Shown here: one piece after another, positions 8,835-17,071 of the stretch | How the letters are laid out: the number at the start of each line of letters is the position of its first letter | How positions within the stretch are numbered: the first letter of the stretch is position 1 | Assembly (NCBI GenBank): GCA_030652805.1 | Contig: JAUSPT010000100.1 | Span: 1-64,000 of the forward strand | DNA from: a bacterium | GTDB taxonomy: Bacteria > JAHJDO01 | DNA length: 64,000 nt | Direction: 5' to 3' | Made by a program: the position numbers and the translations under genes | The notes under the pieces: model-generated | What the model was told of the DNA's origin: nothing | Database searches by the model: none | Seen by the model: only the letters and a program-made list of their open reading frames with translations

Positions 8835-9533
8835 ATTAAACAAATATTAAGTATTAAACCTAGAAGCAATATTTGTGTTTTGGTGCCATGCTTCAATGAG
8901 GAAGAACATATCTGCAATTTGATAAAGGATATTAAAAAAATAGTTAAGGATGTCATGGTAGTGGATGATGGGTCAACAGATGACACCTCTCAAAGAGCAC
9001 TGGATGGCGGAGCTATAGTTATAAAGCATGTAAGCAATCAAGGTAAAGGAGCAGCTCTAAGAACAGGTTTTTCCTATATTGAAAGAAAAAGGTTTAGCGC
9101 TTTAATAACTATGGATGCGGACAGACAGCACGATTATACAGAACTTCCAAAGTTTATAGAGGAATTTAAGAAGAATAGCGCTGATATAGTTGTAGGCAAC
9201 AGGATGAGCGACACAAGAAATATGCCATTTGTACGATTGTGTACAAATAGAATAACATCCTTTTTTACTTCACTATTCCTTTCTTGCAGGATTAGTGATA
9301 CTCAGTCCGGTTATAGGCTTATTAGAACAGAGGTATTGAAAAATATTAATCTATTAACAAGTAATTTTGAAACAGAATCTGAAGTATTGATAAAAGCGGG
9401 CAGAAAAGGATTTAGAATAAAAGAGATTCCCATAAAAACAGTATACTTACCAAACGCCCGGAGCAAAATAAGGCCGCTAAAAGATACTCTGAAATTCATA
9501 AGGCTTATACTATCCAGCATATTTTTCAGGTAA
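8835..9533 (+). CDS. Family 2 glycosyltransferase (dolichol-phosphate mannosyltransferase-like), probable ATT start
   Basis: Inverting GT-A enzyme resembling polyprenyl-phosphate sugar transferases; likely acts at the cytoplasmic face of the inner membrane. Key parts are the first strand NICVLVPCFNEEE, the nucleotide-binding VVDDGSTDDT, MDADRQHDY (acidic metal site) and the SDTQSGYR loop. No ATG or GTG precedes the first strand. The only canonical-type start, TTG at 8880, would cut the strand off after VL. ATT at 8835 directly follows the previous stop and has GGGAGG eight bases upstream, so it is chosen here. Readthrough of the TAA (fusing it to the acyltransferase) or an assembly error are alternatives. 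Confidence 0.7.
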   Translation: MKQILSIKPRSNICVLVPCFNEEEHICNLIKDIKKIVKDVMVVDDGSTDDTSQRALDGGAIVIKHVSNQGKGAALRTGFSYIERKRFSALITMDADRQHDYTELPKFIEEFKKNSADIVVGNRMSDTRNMPFVRLCTNRITSFFTSLFLSCRISDTQSGYRLIRTEVLKNINLLTSNFETESEVLIKAGRKGFRIKEIPIKTVYLPNARSKIRPLKDTLKFIRLILSSIFFR

Positions 9534-9534
9534 G

Positions 9535-10326
9535 ATGAGAAAAAACAAGTTTATCCGACCATGGGTTTTAATTCTCGCTGGGGCTATAGTTGTACTGTTT
9601 GCAGTCATACCAGCACTAAATACAGTAGCATCTAATCTGATGTGCTCTAAAATTAAAAACATATGTAAAGATAGCTTTAACTGCAATATAAAACTAGAGA
9701 AGCCGCGTGTAAATACAATAAAGAGTATGATCGTCTTTGATAATATATCTATTGATAAATATATTGGTGGCAGGAAATTTAACGTTAATGTTGATAAAGT
9801 GTTTATCAAAATAAATATGGCTTCAGCAATAAAGAACATTCTTTATCTTTCTAGCCAGCCAACAAAATTTTTCGCAAGTATTGATTTCAGTTACAAGAAA
9901 CATATTAAGGTGGATTTGAGGGGAAATGTTGATTTCAGAAGTTCAAAAGGAGATTTCTCTCTGGAAACAAAATGTTCCAATATAGATATAGCATATATGG
10001 GACAGTACTATACTGGTACTCCTATCTATTTTAAAAAAGGCACCGCAGATATTTCATCAATTGGAACATGTAGAAAAGGCAAGCTTAACTTTTCCCAACG
10101 TATATTAATCAAAAACCTATTCTTAAGTACAAAAAAAGACAAGGATTTAGATAGGCAGGTTTTTATTGGACTTGATTATGGAGATATCATTAATTATGTA
10201 AATGAGAAAAAGGGGAATATTGACCTGAGCTTCATTATAAAGGGAACATTAAAAGAGCCTGAGATAGACTTAAGCCCAATAATAGAGAATATACTTAGTG
10301 ATATAGTGGCTTTAAAGATATCATGA
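9535..10326 (+). CDS. AsmA-like membrane-anchored periplasmic protein
   Basis: A 263-residue protein with one N-terminal transmembrane segment (about 11-31) and a long beta-rich region with short strands such as MIVFDNISI and NVNVDKVFIKINM. It ends with KGTLKEPEIDLSPIIENIL, a phrase typical of the C-terminus of AsmA/DUF748-type proteins. Members of that superfamily bridge the periplasm and take part in lipid transport or outer-membrane assembly. It starts one base after the glycosyltransferase stop and overlaps pcm by four bases, consistent with an envelope operon. Assignment is by pattern only. Confidence 0.5.
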   Translation: MRKNKFIRPWVLILAGAIVVLFAVIPALNTVASNLMCSKIKNICKDSFNCNIKLEKPRVNTIKSMIVFDNISIDKYIGGRKFNVNVDKVFIKINMASAIKNILYLSSQPTKFFASIDFSYKKHIKVDLRGNVDFRSSKGDFSLETKCSNIDIAYMGQYYTGTPIYFKKGTADISSIGTCRKGKLNFSQRILIKNLFLSTKKDKDLDRQVFIGLDYGDIINYVNEKKGNIDLSFIIKGTLKEPEIDLSPIIENILSDIVALKIS

Positions 10327-10982
10327 AAGATTATACGGACGAACGTCTTAATATGGTAGACATTCAGCTGGCACATAGGGGAATCAAAGATAAGCGTGTT
10401 CTTGATGCTATGAGCAGAGTGCCGAGGCACCTCTTTGTTCCTTCTGATAACATCTCATCTGCATATACTGATCAGCCGCTTTCTATAGGAGAATCTCAAA
10501 CTATATCCCAGCCGTATATGGTTGCTTTGATGAGCGAATGTTTAAAACTTAATGGCAAAGAGAAAATTTTAGAACTGGGCACAGGCTCAGGATATCAGAC
10601 AGCAATCCTTGCAGAATTAGGTTCTTCTGTTTACACAATAGAGAGAATTAGCCCATTATCCATAAGAGCGCAAAGAACACTTAAACATTTAGGGTATGAA
10701 AACATAAAATTTAAGGTGGGAGATGGAACTCTTGGTTGGCATGAGAATGCTCCCTATGATGGAATAATGGTAACAGCTGGAGCTCCTAAAGTTTCGCAAG
10801 TTCTTATAGATCAATTATCAGAGGGTGGTAGAATAGTTATTCCTGTAGGTAATTCCTTTTCTCAAGAACTTGTTGTTACCTCAAAAATCAATAAAAAAAT
10901 AAAAACCCAAAATATCTGTGGATGTATGTTTGTCCCCTTGATAGGTAAGTATGGATGGAATAGTGAGCAGAAATATTATTAG
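10323..10982 (+). CDS. pcm: Protein-L-isoaspartate O-methyltransferase
   Basis: Repairs isomerised Asp/Asn residues by methylating L-isoaspartyl groups with AdoMet. The 219-residue protein carries the family signatures: RVPRHLFVP near 36, the DQPLSIGESQTISQPY block near 57, motif I ILELGTGSGYQTAIL near 81, and the YDGIMVTAGAP motif near 145. Size is normal. It overlaps the AsmA-like gene by four bases, and its 3' end overlaps the DedA gene by 32 bases in another frame. Confidence 0.93.
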   Translation: MKDYTDERLNMVDIQLAHRGIKDKRVLDAMSRVPRHLFVPSDNISSAYTDQPLSIGESQTISQPYMVALMSECLKLNGKEKILELGTGSGYQTAILAELGSSVYTIERISPLSIRAQRTLKHLGYENIKFKVGDGTLGWHENAPYDGIMVTAGAPKVSQVLIDQLSEGGRIVIPVGNSFSQELVVTSKINKKIKTQNICGCMFVPLIGKYGWNSEQKYY

Positions 10983-11574
10983 AAGATTATATAACTGGGT
11001 ATTGAGCTGGGCTCATTCAAGGTATTCAATCGCGGCATTATTTACATTAGCTTTTACAGAATCCTCTTGTTTTCCTGTGCCTCCGGATGTTCTATTAATA
11101 GCTCTTTGTGTATCAAAGCCTAAAAGGGCCTTACTGTATAGTCTCATAACAACAATCGGTTCTGTATTAGGCGGAATATGCGGATATTTTATAGGTATGA
11201 AGATATGGGAGTATACAAGCAATTTCTTTTTTAAATATATTCCTGGATTTACCCCTGAATCTTTTAGCTATGTAAAAGATTTATATAACGATAATGCCTT
11301 TTTGGCGGTATTTGTCTCAGGTTTCACACCTATTCCGTATAAGGTTTTTACAATTGCTGCAGGCGTTTGCAAAATTAGTTTTGTTGTTTTTCTTGTATCA
11401 TCAGTGTTAGGAAGAGGGTTAAGATTTTTTATTGTAGGCGGATTGATAAAGATTTTTGGAGAATCTGTTAAAAATTTCATAAATAAATATTTTAATCTGT
11501 TAACAATTTTGTTTACTATTCTTTTAATAGCCGGATTTTTGATACTTAAATTTGTAATCAAAAATAACCAGTAA
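10951..11574 (+). CDS. DedA/YqaA-family membrane protein
   Basis: Integral inner-membrane protein of 207 residues, YqaA subtype of the DedA (VTT) superfamily, whose members act in lipid-carrier recycling and envelope homeostasis. Typical elements are [13 protein letters not shown] after the first helix and [15 protein letters not shown] near residue 130, the re-entrant loop motifs with conserved Pro and Arg/Lys. About five hydrophobic segments are visible. The ATG start lies inside the pcm gene; an in-frame GTG four codons later is the alternative. Confidence 0.85.
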   Translation: MDGIVSRNIIRRLYNWVLSWAHSRYSIAALFTLAFTESSCFPVPPDVLLIALCVSKPKRALLYSLITTIGSVLGGICGYFIGMKIWEYTSNFFFKYIPGFTPESFSYVKDLYNDNAFLAVFVSGFTPIPYKVFTIAAGVCKISFVVFLVSSVLGRGLRFFIVGGLIKIFGESVKNFINKYFNLLTILFTILLIAGFLILKFVIKNNQ

Positions 11575-11578
11575 ATAG

Positions 11579-11652
11579 CGGGGCGTAGCGCAGCTTGGTA
11601 GCGCGCCACGTTCGGGACGTGGAGGCCGGTGGTTCGAATCCACTCGCCCCGA
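11579..11652 (+). tRNA. tRNA-Pro (anticodon CGG)
   Basis: Folds as a full cloverleaf. Acceptor arm CGGGGCG (11579-11585) pairs with CGCCCCG (11645-11651), with A as discriminator. The D-loop contains AGCTTGGTAG. Anticodon stem CCACG/CGTGG encloses TTCGGGA, giving anticodon CGG. The T-arm has GGTTCGAATCC. The C1-G72 pair is typical of bacterial tRNA-Pro. CCA is not encoded. Confidence 0.95.
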
Positions 11653-11684
11653 CTACAAGGTTATCTGAGCATTGCGATTTTTTA

Positions 11685-11715
11685 TTTGCATTTTGCAGAA
11701 GATTTGAATTATAAT
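11685..11715 (+). promoter_or_regulatory. Probable promoter of the MC1-like gene
   Basis: A perfect -10 box TATAAT (11710-11715) lies 33 bases before the start codon of the MC1-like gene. Upstream, TTTGCA or TTGCAT (from 11685/11686) is only a weak -35, with 18-19 base spacing. The transcript would have a short leader with a strong Shine-Dalgarno. Confidence 0.5.
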
Positions 11716-11747
11716 ATAGAAAATGGCAAAAACAAGGAGGTGATACA

Positions 11748-12053
11748 ATGGCAAAGAAAGCAGAAGCAAAGCTCTATTCGTTGAGAATAGGCAAAAAGGA
11801 AGCGAATGCATTCAAAGGAAAAGGAGCAAGACAGGCTGCTCTAAAGGCTGCTTCCAGAGGATTGAAAGATAGCGATGGTCTGATCAAACTCAGAGAACAT
11901 GGGCAGAAGAAAGATGGCAAATGGAGACTGCATATATTTAAAGGTTCAGTACAGAAGGTTGCTAAACCTGCTAATGCCCCTGATTGGATGCCGGATAAAA
12001 TTAATAAGCCTACTGTAAAGAAACTTCGTGTTGAGAAATTAGACAAAATATAA
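11748..12053 (+). CDS. MC1-family (archaeal non-histone chromosomal protein) homologue
   Basis: Small basic protein of 101 residues, predicted to bind and bend DNA. It matches the methanogen chromosomal protein MC1 along its length: F-x-GKGARQAALKAASRG (residues 22-37), IKLREHGQKK (46-55), HIFKG (62-66), and the C-terminal PDWMPDKINKP (78-88) followed by VKKLRVEKL. These blocks have the same order and spacing as in Methanosarcina MC1, including the WMP-x-KI-x-KP core of the DNA-binding arm. It stands alone, with its own TATAAT promoter, a strong AAGGAGGTGA ribosome site and a strong terminator, as expected for an abundant nucleoid protein. A bacterial bearer is unusual. Confidence 0.85.
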   Translation: MAKKAEAKLYSLRIGKKEANAFKGKGARQAALKAASRGLKDSDGLIKLREHGQKKDGKWRLHIFKGSVQKVAKPANAPDWMPDKINKPTVKKLRVEKLDKI

Positions 12054-12079
12054 TAGGTTGTTTCTTGCAAAGCAGTAAG

Positions 12080-12115
12080 AAGCCTGCTGTCACTTGGACA
12101 GCAGGCTTTTCTGTT
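12080..12115 (+). terminator. Rho-independent terminator after the MC1-like gene
   Basis: Perfect hairpin with stem AAGCCTGCTGTC (12080-12091) against GACAGCAGGCTT (12097-12108), a 5-base loop, and a TTTT-C-T tail. It separates the MC1-like transcript from comF. Confidence 0.92.
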
Positions 12116-12131
12116 AAGGATAAGATGTAAG

Positions 12132-12854
12132 GTGGAGTTCTCTATAAAACAGTTACAAAAACCAGTTAAATTTATTGTTAATCTTATTTTCCCAATTTAT
12201 TGCCCAATATGCAAAAAACAGCTTTCATATCAGACTGATACCTATCTTTGTGACGCATGCAAGAAAAACATAATACCTATTACTGGAAAGGTTTGCAATA
12301 AATGTGGTAGGCCTTTTATAAATGGTATTTGTGGAATATGCAGAGAGAAGCAGTTTTGTTTCTCAAAAGCACGCGCTAGTGGAATATACGATGGCTCAGT
12401 AAGGGAGTGTATACATTTTTTTAAATATAAGAAAAAGACGTATCTTTTAAACACGTTGTTTGAGGTGTTTTTATTGCCAAATAGTCCTGATTTCCTTAGC
12501 TGCGATTTAATTGTTCCTGTACCCCTCCATTGGATACGAAAATATTCCAGAGGATTTAATCAGGCTGAACTAATAGGGAAAAAAATTAGTAAGAGGTTCA
12601 ATATACCATTGTCAAAAACTAGTTTAAAGAGAACGAAAGCAACTCCTTCACAAACAGGTCTTTCTCTGAAAGAACGTACTAAGAATATTAAAGGAGCGTT
12701 TTCAGTAAGGAATGAACAAAAGCTAGATGGAAAAAGAATTTTACTTGTTGATGATGTTATGACAACAGGTGCAACTGTTAATGAATGCTCCAGAGTCTTA
12801 TTGCAAGCCGGAGCAAGGGAAATTCTTGTATATACCTTAGCAAGAGGGATGTAG
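12132..12854 (+). CDS. comF: ComF family protein (double zinc ribbon phosphoribosyltransferase)
   Basis: ComF/GntX-type protein of 240 residues. The N-terminal part has paired CPIC/CDAC and CNKC/CGIC knuckles (about 22-70) for zinc. The C-terminal phosphoribosyltransferase domain has VPVPLHWIRKYSRGFNQAE near 133 and the PRPP-binding loop RILLVDDVMTTGAT near 202. Homologues are needed for DNA uptake in naturally competent bacteria, where ComF acts on internalised single strands in the cytoplasm. The start is GTG, with AAGGA 11 bases upstream; the spacing is long, so the start is less certain than the rest. Confidence 0.88.
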   Translation: MEFSIKQLQKPVKFIVNLIFPIYCPICKKQLSYQTDTYLCDACKKNIIPITGKVCNKCGRPFINGICGICREKQFCFSKARASGIYDGSVRECIHFFKYKKKTYLLNTLFEVFLLPNSPDFLSCDLIVPVPLHWIRKYSRGFNQAELIGKKISKRFNIPLSKTSLKRTKATPSQTGLSLKERTKNIKGAFSVRNEQKLDGKRILLVDDVMTTGATVNECSRVLLQAGAREILVYTLARGM

Positions 12855-12872
12855 AGAGTTAAGAGTTAAATC

Positions 12873-12900
12873 TTGACTTTATACAATGTTTTTTTATAAT
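12873..12900 (+). promoter_or_regulatory. Promoter of the tRNA-Gln/tRNA-Glu pair
   Basis: TTGACT (12873-12878), a 16-base spacer and TATAAT (12895-12900), placed 13 bases before tRNA-Gln. This is a strong housekeeping promoter in the expected position for a two-tRNA transcript. Confidence 0.8.
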
Positions 12901-12913
12901 TGTCTCAGTATTT

Positions 12914-12984
12914 TGCCCCGTCGTCTAATGGTAGGACGGATGATTCTGGATCATCTAGTCGAGGTTCGAGTCCTTGCGGGGCAA
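12914..12984 (+). tRNA. tRNA-Gln (anticodon CTG)
   Basis: Acceptor TGCCCCG (12914-12920) pairs with CGGGGCA (12977-12983), with A as discriminator. Anticodon stem GATGA/TCATC encloses TTCTGGA, giving anticodon CTG. The T-arm has AGGTTCGAGTCCT. Four bases separate it from the next tRNA, so the pair is co-transcribed. Confidence 0.95.
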
Positions 12985-12988
12985 CTCC

Positions 12989-13064
12989 GGCCCCATCGTC
13001 TAGTGGACCAGGACACGTGGTTCTCAGCCATGGAACAGGGGTTCAATTCCCCTTGGGGCTACCA
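12989..13064 (+). tRNA. tRNA-Glu (anticodon CTC), CCA encoded
   Basis: Acceptor GGCCCCA (12989-12995) pairs with TGGGGCT (13054-13060), followed by A and an encoded CCA. Anticodon stem CGTGG/CCATG encloses TTCTCAG, giving anticodon CTC. The T-arm has GGGGTTCAATTCCCC. The Gln and Glu tRNAs have related bodies and stand in tandem. Confidence 0.95.
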
Positions 13065-13090
13065 AGGTTACAAAGCGGAAGCGTTGGCTA

Positions 13091-14050
13091 CTACTTCTCT
13101 AAAAACATGCCCATTTTTCTATATTTTTCGTATCTTTGATTACTAATTTCTTCAGGAGAAAGTTTAGCTAGTTCACTTAAACAGGTTTTTAATGTATTCT
13201 TAATATTCTCGGTTACTTCGGCTGGATTTCTATGCACTCCGCCAATTGGTTCAGGTATTATTGCGTCAATAACTTTAAACTTTTTCAAATCCGATGCTGT
13301 TATGCAAAGCGCTTCTGCAGCTTCAGGAGCTTTAGTTCTGTCTTTCCAGAGGATTGCGCCGCATGCTTCAGGAGTACACACAAAGTAGACAGCATTCTCC
13401 AGCATAAAAACTTTATTTCCTAATCCAATTGCTAGTGCTCCTCCACTGCCGCCTTCTCCAGTAATTATAACGATCGTAGGTACTTGAAGATGGGCCATTT
13501 CTTTTAAGTTGTGCGCAATTGCCTCTGCCTGTCCTCTTTCTTCTGCTCCAATGCCCGGATAGGCGCCTGGAGTGTCAATAAAAGAAATGATTGGAATGGA
13601 AAATTTTTCAGCTGTTTTCATTAATCTTAACATTTTTCTATAACCCTCAGGATGAGGCATCCCGAAGTTTCTGTTAAGGTTTTCTTTTGTATTTCTGCCT
13701 TTCTGGTGACCAATCACCATAACCGTTTTATCTTGAAAGCTAGCCAATCCTCCTATTATTGCCTGGTCATCAGCAAATGCTCTATCGCCATGAAGCTCAA
13801 TAAAATTTTTCATAAGGGCATTAATATAGTCCAGAGTATACGGCCTGTCAGGGTGACGGGCAATCTGCATTCTCTGCCATGCTGTAAGATTCTGGTATAT
13901 TCTTTTTTTAGTTTCAAGTGTCTTTTTCTCAAGTACTTTTATCTCATCAGAAAAATCTATATTTTCTGTAGAAGCAAAGGCTTTCAACTCTTCTATCCTT
14001 TTCTCCAGCTCTATGATAGGCTTCTCAAATTCAAGACCATTTGTCGTCAC
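13091..14050 (-). CDS. accA: Acetyl-CoA carboxylase carboxyltransferase subunit alpha
   Basis: Alpha subunit of the carboxyltransferase that makes malonyl-CoA for fatty acid synthesis. The 319-residue protein has the usual N-terminal helical region (ELEKRIEEL), the [20 protein letters not shown] block near 70, [10 protein letters not shown] near 125, and the oxyanion-region [12 protein letters not shown] near 205. Length and motif order are normal. accD is not in this window. It overlaps the L,D-transpeptidase gene by four bases at its 5' end, so it is probably the last gene of the minus-strand operon that starts near 17.9 kb. Confidence 0.95.
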   Translation of the reverse strand: MTTNGLEFEKPIIELEKRIEELKAFASTENIDFSDEIKVLEKKTLETKKRIYQNLTAWQRMQIARHPDRPYTLDYINALMKNFIELHGDRAFADDQAIIGGLASFQDKTVMVIGHQKGRNTKENLNRNFGMPHPEGYRKMLRLMKTAEKFSIPIISFIDTPGAYPGIGAEERGQAEAIAHNLKEMAHLQVPTIVIITGEGGSGGALAIGLGNKVFMLENAVYFVCTPEACGAILWKDRTKAPEAAEALCITASDLKKFKVIDAIIPEPIGGVHRNPAEVTENIKNTLKTCLSELAKLSPEEISNQRYEKYRKMGMFLEK

Positions 14051-15210
14051 TTTTTGTCTCCCTGTGTCTTAATTATAGTTACAGGTGTTTCAACGGGCAC
14101 AAGGTCAAACAACTCTTCTACGTCCTTATTATACATTCTTATGCATCCTTCTGTAGATTGTTTTCCGATGCTGTCAGGCTCTATTGTTCCATGTATCCCA
14201 TAGCCTTTTTCTGTTATTCCCATCCAGCGGTTGCCAAGTACATTTTTAGGGCTATCTGCTGAAACAATGGCTCCTGCGGTATACCAAGTAGGATTTTTTA
14301 ATTTATTTACTATTTTAAAATTCCCCAGAGGTGTGCCGTCATGAGCTCCAGTAGCTACTGTATAGGTTTTTAAAATTTTCCCATTATTTTTTAGGATAAG
14401 CTTATTAGACTTTGTGTATACCTCAATAGAAAAGCCGGATCCGGGAGTTATTTTTAATCTCTTCTCAGGTCTTATTACAGTATCTTTCAACTTATTGCTT
14501 TTCATAATCAAATCAACAGTAGTATTAAATTGTTTAGCAATTGAGCTGATGCTATCTCCAGCTTCTACTTTGTAAATCACACTGTCTTTTGTAGGGATAG
14601 GGGAGAAGATAAGTCTTACGTTTATGTCTTCAATCTCTCTGCGCGCTGTATTTTTTAATTCGTCGTCATCTGATTTCAGCATAATCTTCTCGAACAGAGA
14701 GAGAGCATTTAGGAGTTTTCCTTGCAGTTTATAAACGCGAGCTTTGGCATACAGAGCATTAAAAAAGATGTTACTATTAGGATATTCGTTTAATATCCTG
14801 TCATATAGGGTCTCTGCTTTTTTAAGATCATCTTTTGTCTGTGCCAATTCACCCAGTTCAAGTAATGTTTCGTCGATATATTCTGAATTTTTGAATTGGT
14901 CTGTAATTCTGTCGAGAAGAGTCTCAGCATTTTTTAAATTCCCCATTTCTTTGTTGCATATAGCAAGTCTATAAACAAGTTCTGCCTGTTTTTCTTTGGA
15001 TGCAAATTTATGCTTTTGACTTTTATTTAACAGATCAGCATAGATAGTCTTTGCTTTTTCAAAATCACCTTTATTATAAAACATGTCTGCTTTTTTATAC
15101 TGATTAGAAATGTCTTTTTGAAGGAACAAAGAATATGCCTGCCATCCAACGTAAATAGCAATTATTAGTATCATAGTAACTAATATAAATTTCGTATTCT
15201 TTTTTTTCAT
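14047..15210 (-). CDS. TPR - LysM - L,D-transpeptidase (YkuD) cell-wall protein
   Basis: Anchored periplasmic enzyme of 387 residues. A transmembrane segment (about 8-28) precedes a TPR-rich stretch (about 38-195), a LysM peptidoglycan-binding domain (212-256, [13 protein letters not shown]) and a YkuD L,D-transpeptidase domain (260-385). His340 and Cys356 in STEGCIRM are the catalytic pair. It probably makes 3-3 crosslinks or attaches proteins to peptidoglycan, with the TPR part docking a partner. AAGGGAGAC precedes the ATG. The Ser/Thr kinase lies directly upstream, so control by phosphorylation is conceivable but not shown. Confidence 0.88.
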   Translation of the reverse strand: MKKKNTKFILVTMILIIAIYVGWQAYSLFLQKDISNQYKKADMFYNKGDFEKAKTIYADLLNKSQKHKFASKEKQAELVYRLAICNKEMGNLKNAETLLDRITDQFKNSEYIDETLLELGELAQTKDDLKKAETLYDRILNEYPNSNIFFNALYAKARVYKLQGKLLNALSLFEKIMLKSDDDELKNTARREIEDINVRLIFSPIPTKDSVIYKVEAGDSISSIAKQFNTTVDLIMKSNKLKDTVIRPEKRLKITPGSGFSIEVYTKSNKLILKNNGKILKTYTVATGAHDGTPLGNFKIVNKLKNPTWYTAGAIVSADSPKNVLGNRWMGITEKGYGIHGTIEPDSIGKQSTEGCIRMYNKDVEELFDLVPVETPVTIIKTQGDKK

Positions 15211-15224
15211 ATCTGTCTCCCTTT

Positions 15225-16037
15225 CTAGAATTTACTTCTACTAAAGTCCAAGATCATTTCCGACACCGTTCTATGCCTTTTATTTGGATTCGTTTCTATT
15301 GCCTTCATCACGCAATTTTCAATATTTTTTGGTATGCTGGAATCGTAATAAGAGACTAATCTTGGTCGTATATGTATATCGATGTGAGCTCTCATAATTG
15401 TGTTTTTATCATTAGCTTGATAGGGAACTTTGCCGGTTAACATTTCATATATGGTGATTCCATAAGAATATATGTCTGTTCTCTTGTCTGTGTGTCTTTT
15501 TCTTATCTGTTCGGGAGACATGTACGTAGGTGTGCCGTCAATAAAGCGGTTACGTGTGAAGATACTTAACCTGTTGTAACGCGCCAGACCAAAATCTATA
15601 ATTTTTACTTCATTATTTTTCGAAACCAGAATATTTTCAGGCTTTATGTCACGATGGATTATGTTATTTTCATGGAGATAATCTAGCCCCTTTCCTATCT
15701 GTAAAATGAGATCATATCTCTGAAGTTTTTCAATTTTTTTATAGAGCAGGAGCCTTTTTAGATCTTCCCCATTAATATATTCCATCACCATATAAGGCAT
15801 TCCATCTTCTTTCCCAAAATCCATTACTCGAATTATATTTGGGTGATTTAGCTTTTTTAGCATCTTAGTTTCTTGGATGAATCCTTTTATTGCTCTGCGG
15901 CTTGTGCCGGATTTCCTGAGCATCTTAATTGCTACCATATCATTTGTTATAGGATCACTTGCTTTGTATATGTGAGCAACTCCACCTGACTTAATAATAT
16001 TCTGAATTATATATTTACCAAATTTTTCTTGTGTCAT
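15225..16037 (-). CDS. Hanks-type serine/threonine protein kinase
   Basis: Cytoplasmic protein kinase of 270 residues consisting only of the catalytic domain, with no PASTA or membrane segment. It has the ATP-binding Lys in VAIKML (about residue 38), HRDIKPENIL near 142, the DFGLAR metal-binding triad near 162, and a TYMSPEQ activation-segment end near 182. All catalytic residues are intact. It sits between a secreted protein gene and the L,D-transpeptidase gene with 14-base gaps, suggesting a role in envelope regulation. Substrates are unknown. Confidence 0.92.
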   Translation of the reverse strand: MTQEKFGKYIIQNIIKSGGVAHIYKASDPITNDMVAIKMLRKSGTSRRAIKGFIQETKMLKKLNHPNIIRVMDFGKEDGMPYMVMEYINGEDLKRLLLYKKIEKLQRYDLILQIGKGLDYLHENNIIHRDIKPENILVSKNNEVKIIDFGLARYNRLSIFTRNRFIDGTPTYMSPEQIRKRHTDKRTDIYSYGITIYEMLTGKVPYQANDKNTIMRAHIDIHIRPRLVSYYDSSIPKNIENCVMKAIETNPNKRHRTVSEMILDFSRSKF

Positions 16038-16051
16038 TTTTCCAACGACCT

Positions 16052-17071
16052 TTACTTAATGGGTATTTTTAAGCTATCCCAGTATTTTATCAGATTACTT
16101 AATTCAATATCTATATTAAAATTATCTTTAAGATTATAACTTAAATTAATGTTCTTTTGCATACAAATTCTGCTCAGTAGCTCCGATATAAATTTTATAT
16201 CGTTTTGCAGTATAATTTTACCATGAGGAGTGATGTCAGAAGATATTAGATTAAAGGAGAGCTTTATTCTGTCCTGATCAACAACATCAAACTTTATTTT
16301 GAGGTTTTTTATTTTATTTAGATCAGGAGATGTTGCCAAAGAAAATCCAAGGCTGCTGGAGTATTTATTCAATAGACGAAGCAATAGATTGTTTTTGTTT
16401 TCCAATGTAATATACCCATCAGTTTTATCGTTTAATGTTGCTTGAGTATTTAGATTGTTAAAGTTTCTTTTTGCATATTCAACAATATTTAGTGCAGAAC
16501 CAACGACTACATTATCTTCAATAAAAGTATATGCTGACAACTCTCCTCTTTTCTTTCTGTTTTCATTGTAAACAATACCTGTCTTGCTTTTTACTCCATC
16601 CGCTCCCTTAATATGTTTGTTTAAAAGACCAGATAAAATTGTCTTTCGCAACATTTTGCTGCTTTTTTTGTCTCCAATCCTAAGAGATACTGCTAGATCT
16701 CCTATTTTCATAGAGATATCAGAGGCTTCACTTACTATATGCCCTGTAATAAAATATGTGGTTTCTCCTGTGTCGGATATATATATATTGCCCCAGATTT
16801 TATCAAAAACAGGAAGAGATATATTCGAAATTTTCAGATCTCTGTTCTGAACAATTCTGCTTTGCACAAAGGATTGTATTATTAAATCAGCAGCTGATTT
16901 CAATCCTTTATCATCATAATCAATTCGCAAGAAAAATCTCAGACAATTATCCGGTTCTGTTAATAGATAGCTTTCGTTACCTTCCTGGGCATCAGATATG
17001 CCAGAATAATATCCCATTAAGATGGCAATGATGAGAATTGGCTTTATGATATATTGAGAAAAAAGGTTCAC
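16052..17071 (-). CDS. Secreted protein of unknown function
   Basis: Not recognised. The 339-residue protein has an N-terminal hydrophobic signal (about 8-27, ending near SDAQ), so it should be exported. The rest is mixed alpha/beta with long polar strands and repeated amphipathic segments (for example KIGDLAVSLRIGDKK and LKIKFDVVDQDRIKLSFNL). No cysteines pair obviously and no catalytic motif is visible. It overlaps the upstream lipoprotein gene by one base and lies 14 bases before the kinase gene, so all three are probably co-transcribed. Confidence 0.6.
   Translation of the reverse strand: MNLFSQYIIKPILIIAILMGYYSGISDAQEGNESYLLTEPDNCLRFFLRIDYDDKGLKSAADLIIQSFVQSRIVQNRDLKISNISLPVFDKIWGNIYISDTGETTYFITGHIVSEASDISMKIGDLAVSLRIGDKKSSKMLRKTILSGLLNKHIKGADGVKSKTGIVYNENRKKRGELSAYTFIEDNVVVGSALNIVEYAKRNFNNLNTQATLNDKTDGYITLENKNNLLLRLLNKYSSSLGFSLATSPDLNKIKNLKIKFDVVDQDRIKLSFNLISSDITPHGKIILQNDIKFISELLSRICMQKNINLSYNLKDNFNIDIELSNLIKYWDSLKIPIK

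Noticed and set aside
8880-8890. TTG start for the GT2 gene
   Set aside because: It would remove most of the first beta strand and has no ribosome site; ATT 8835 fits better.
12886-13146. Open frames across the tRNA-Gln/tRNA-Glu region
   Set aside because: They coincide with two complete tRNA cloverleaves and their promoter; the translated residues are not protein-like.
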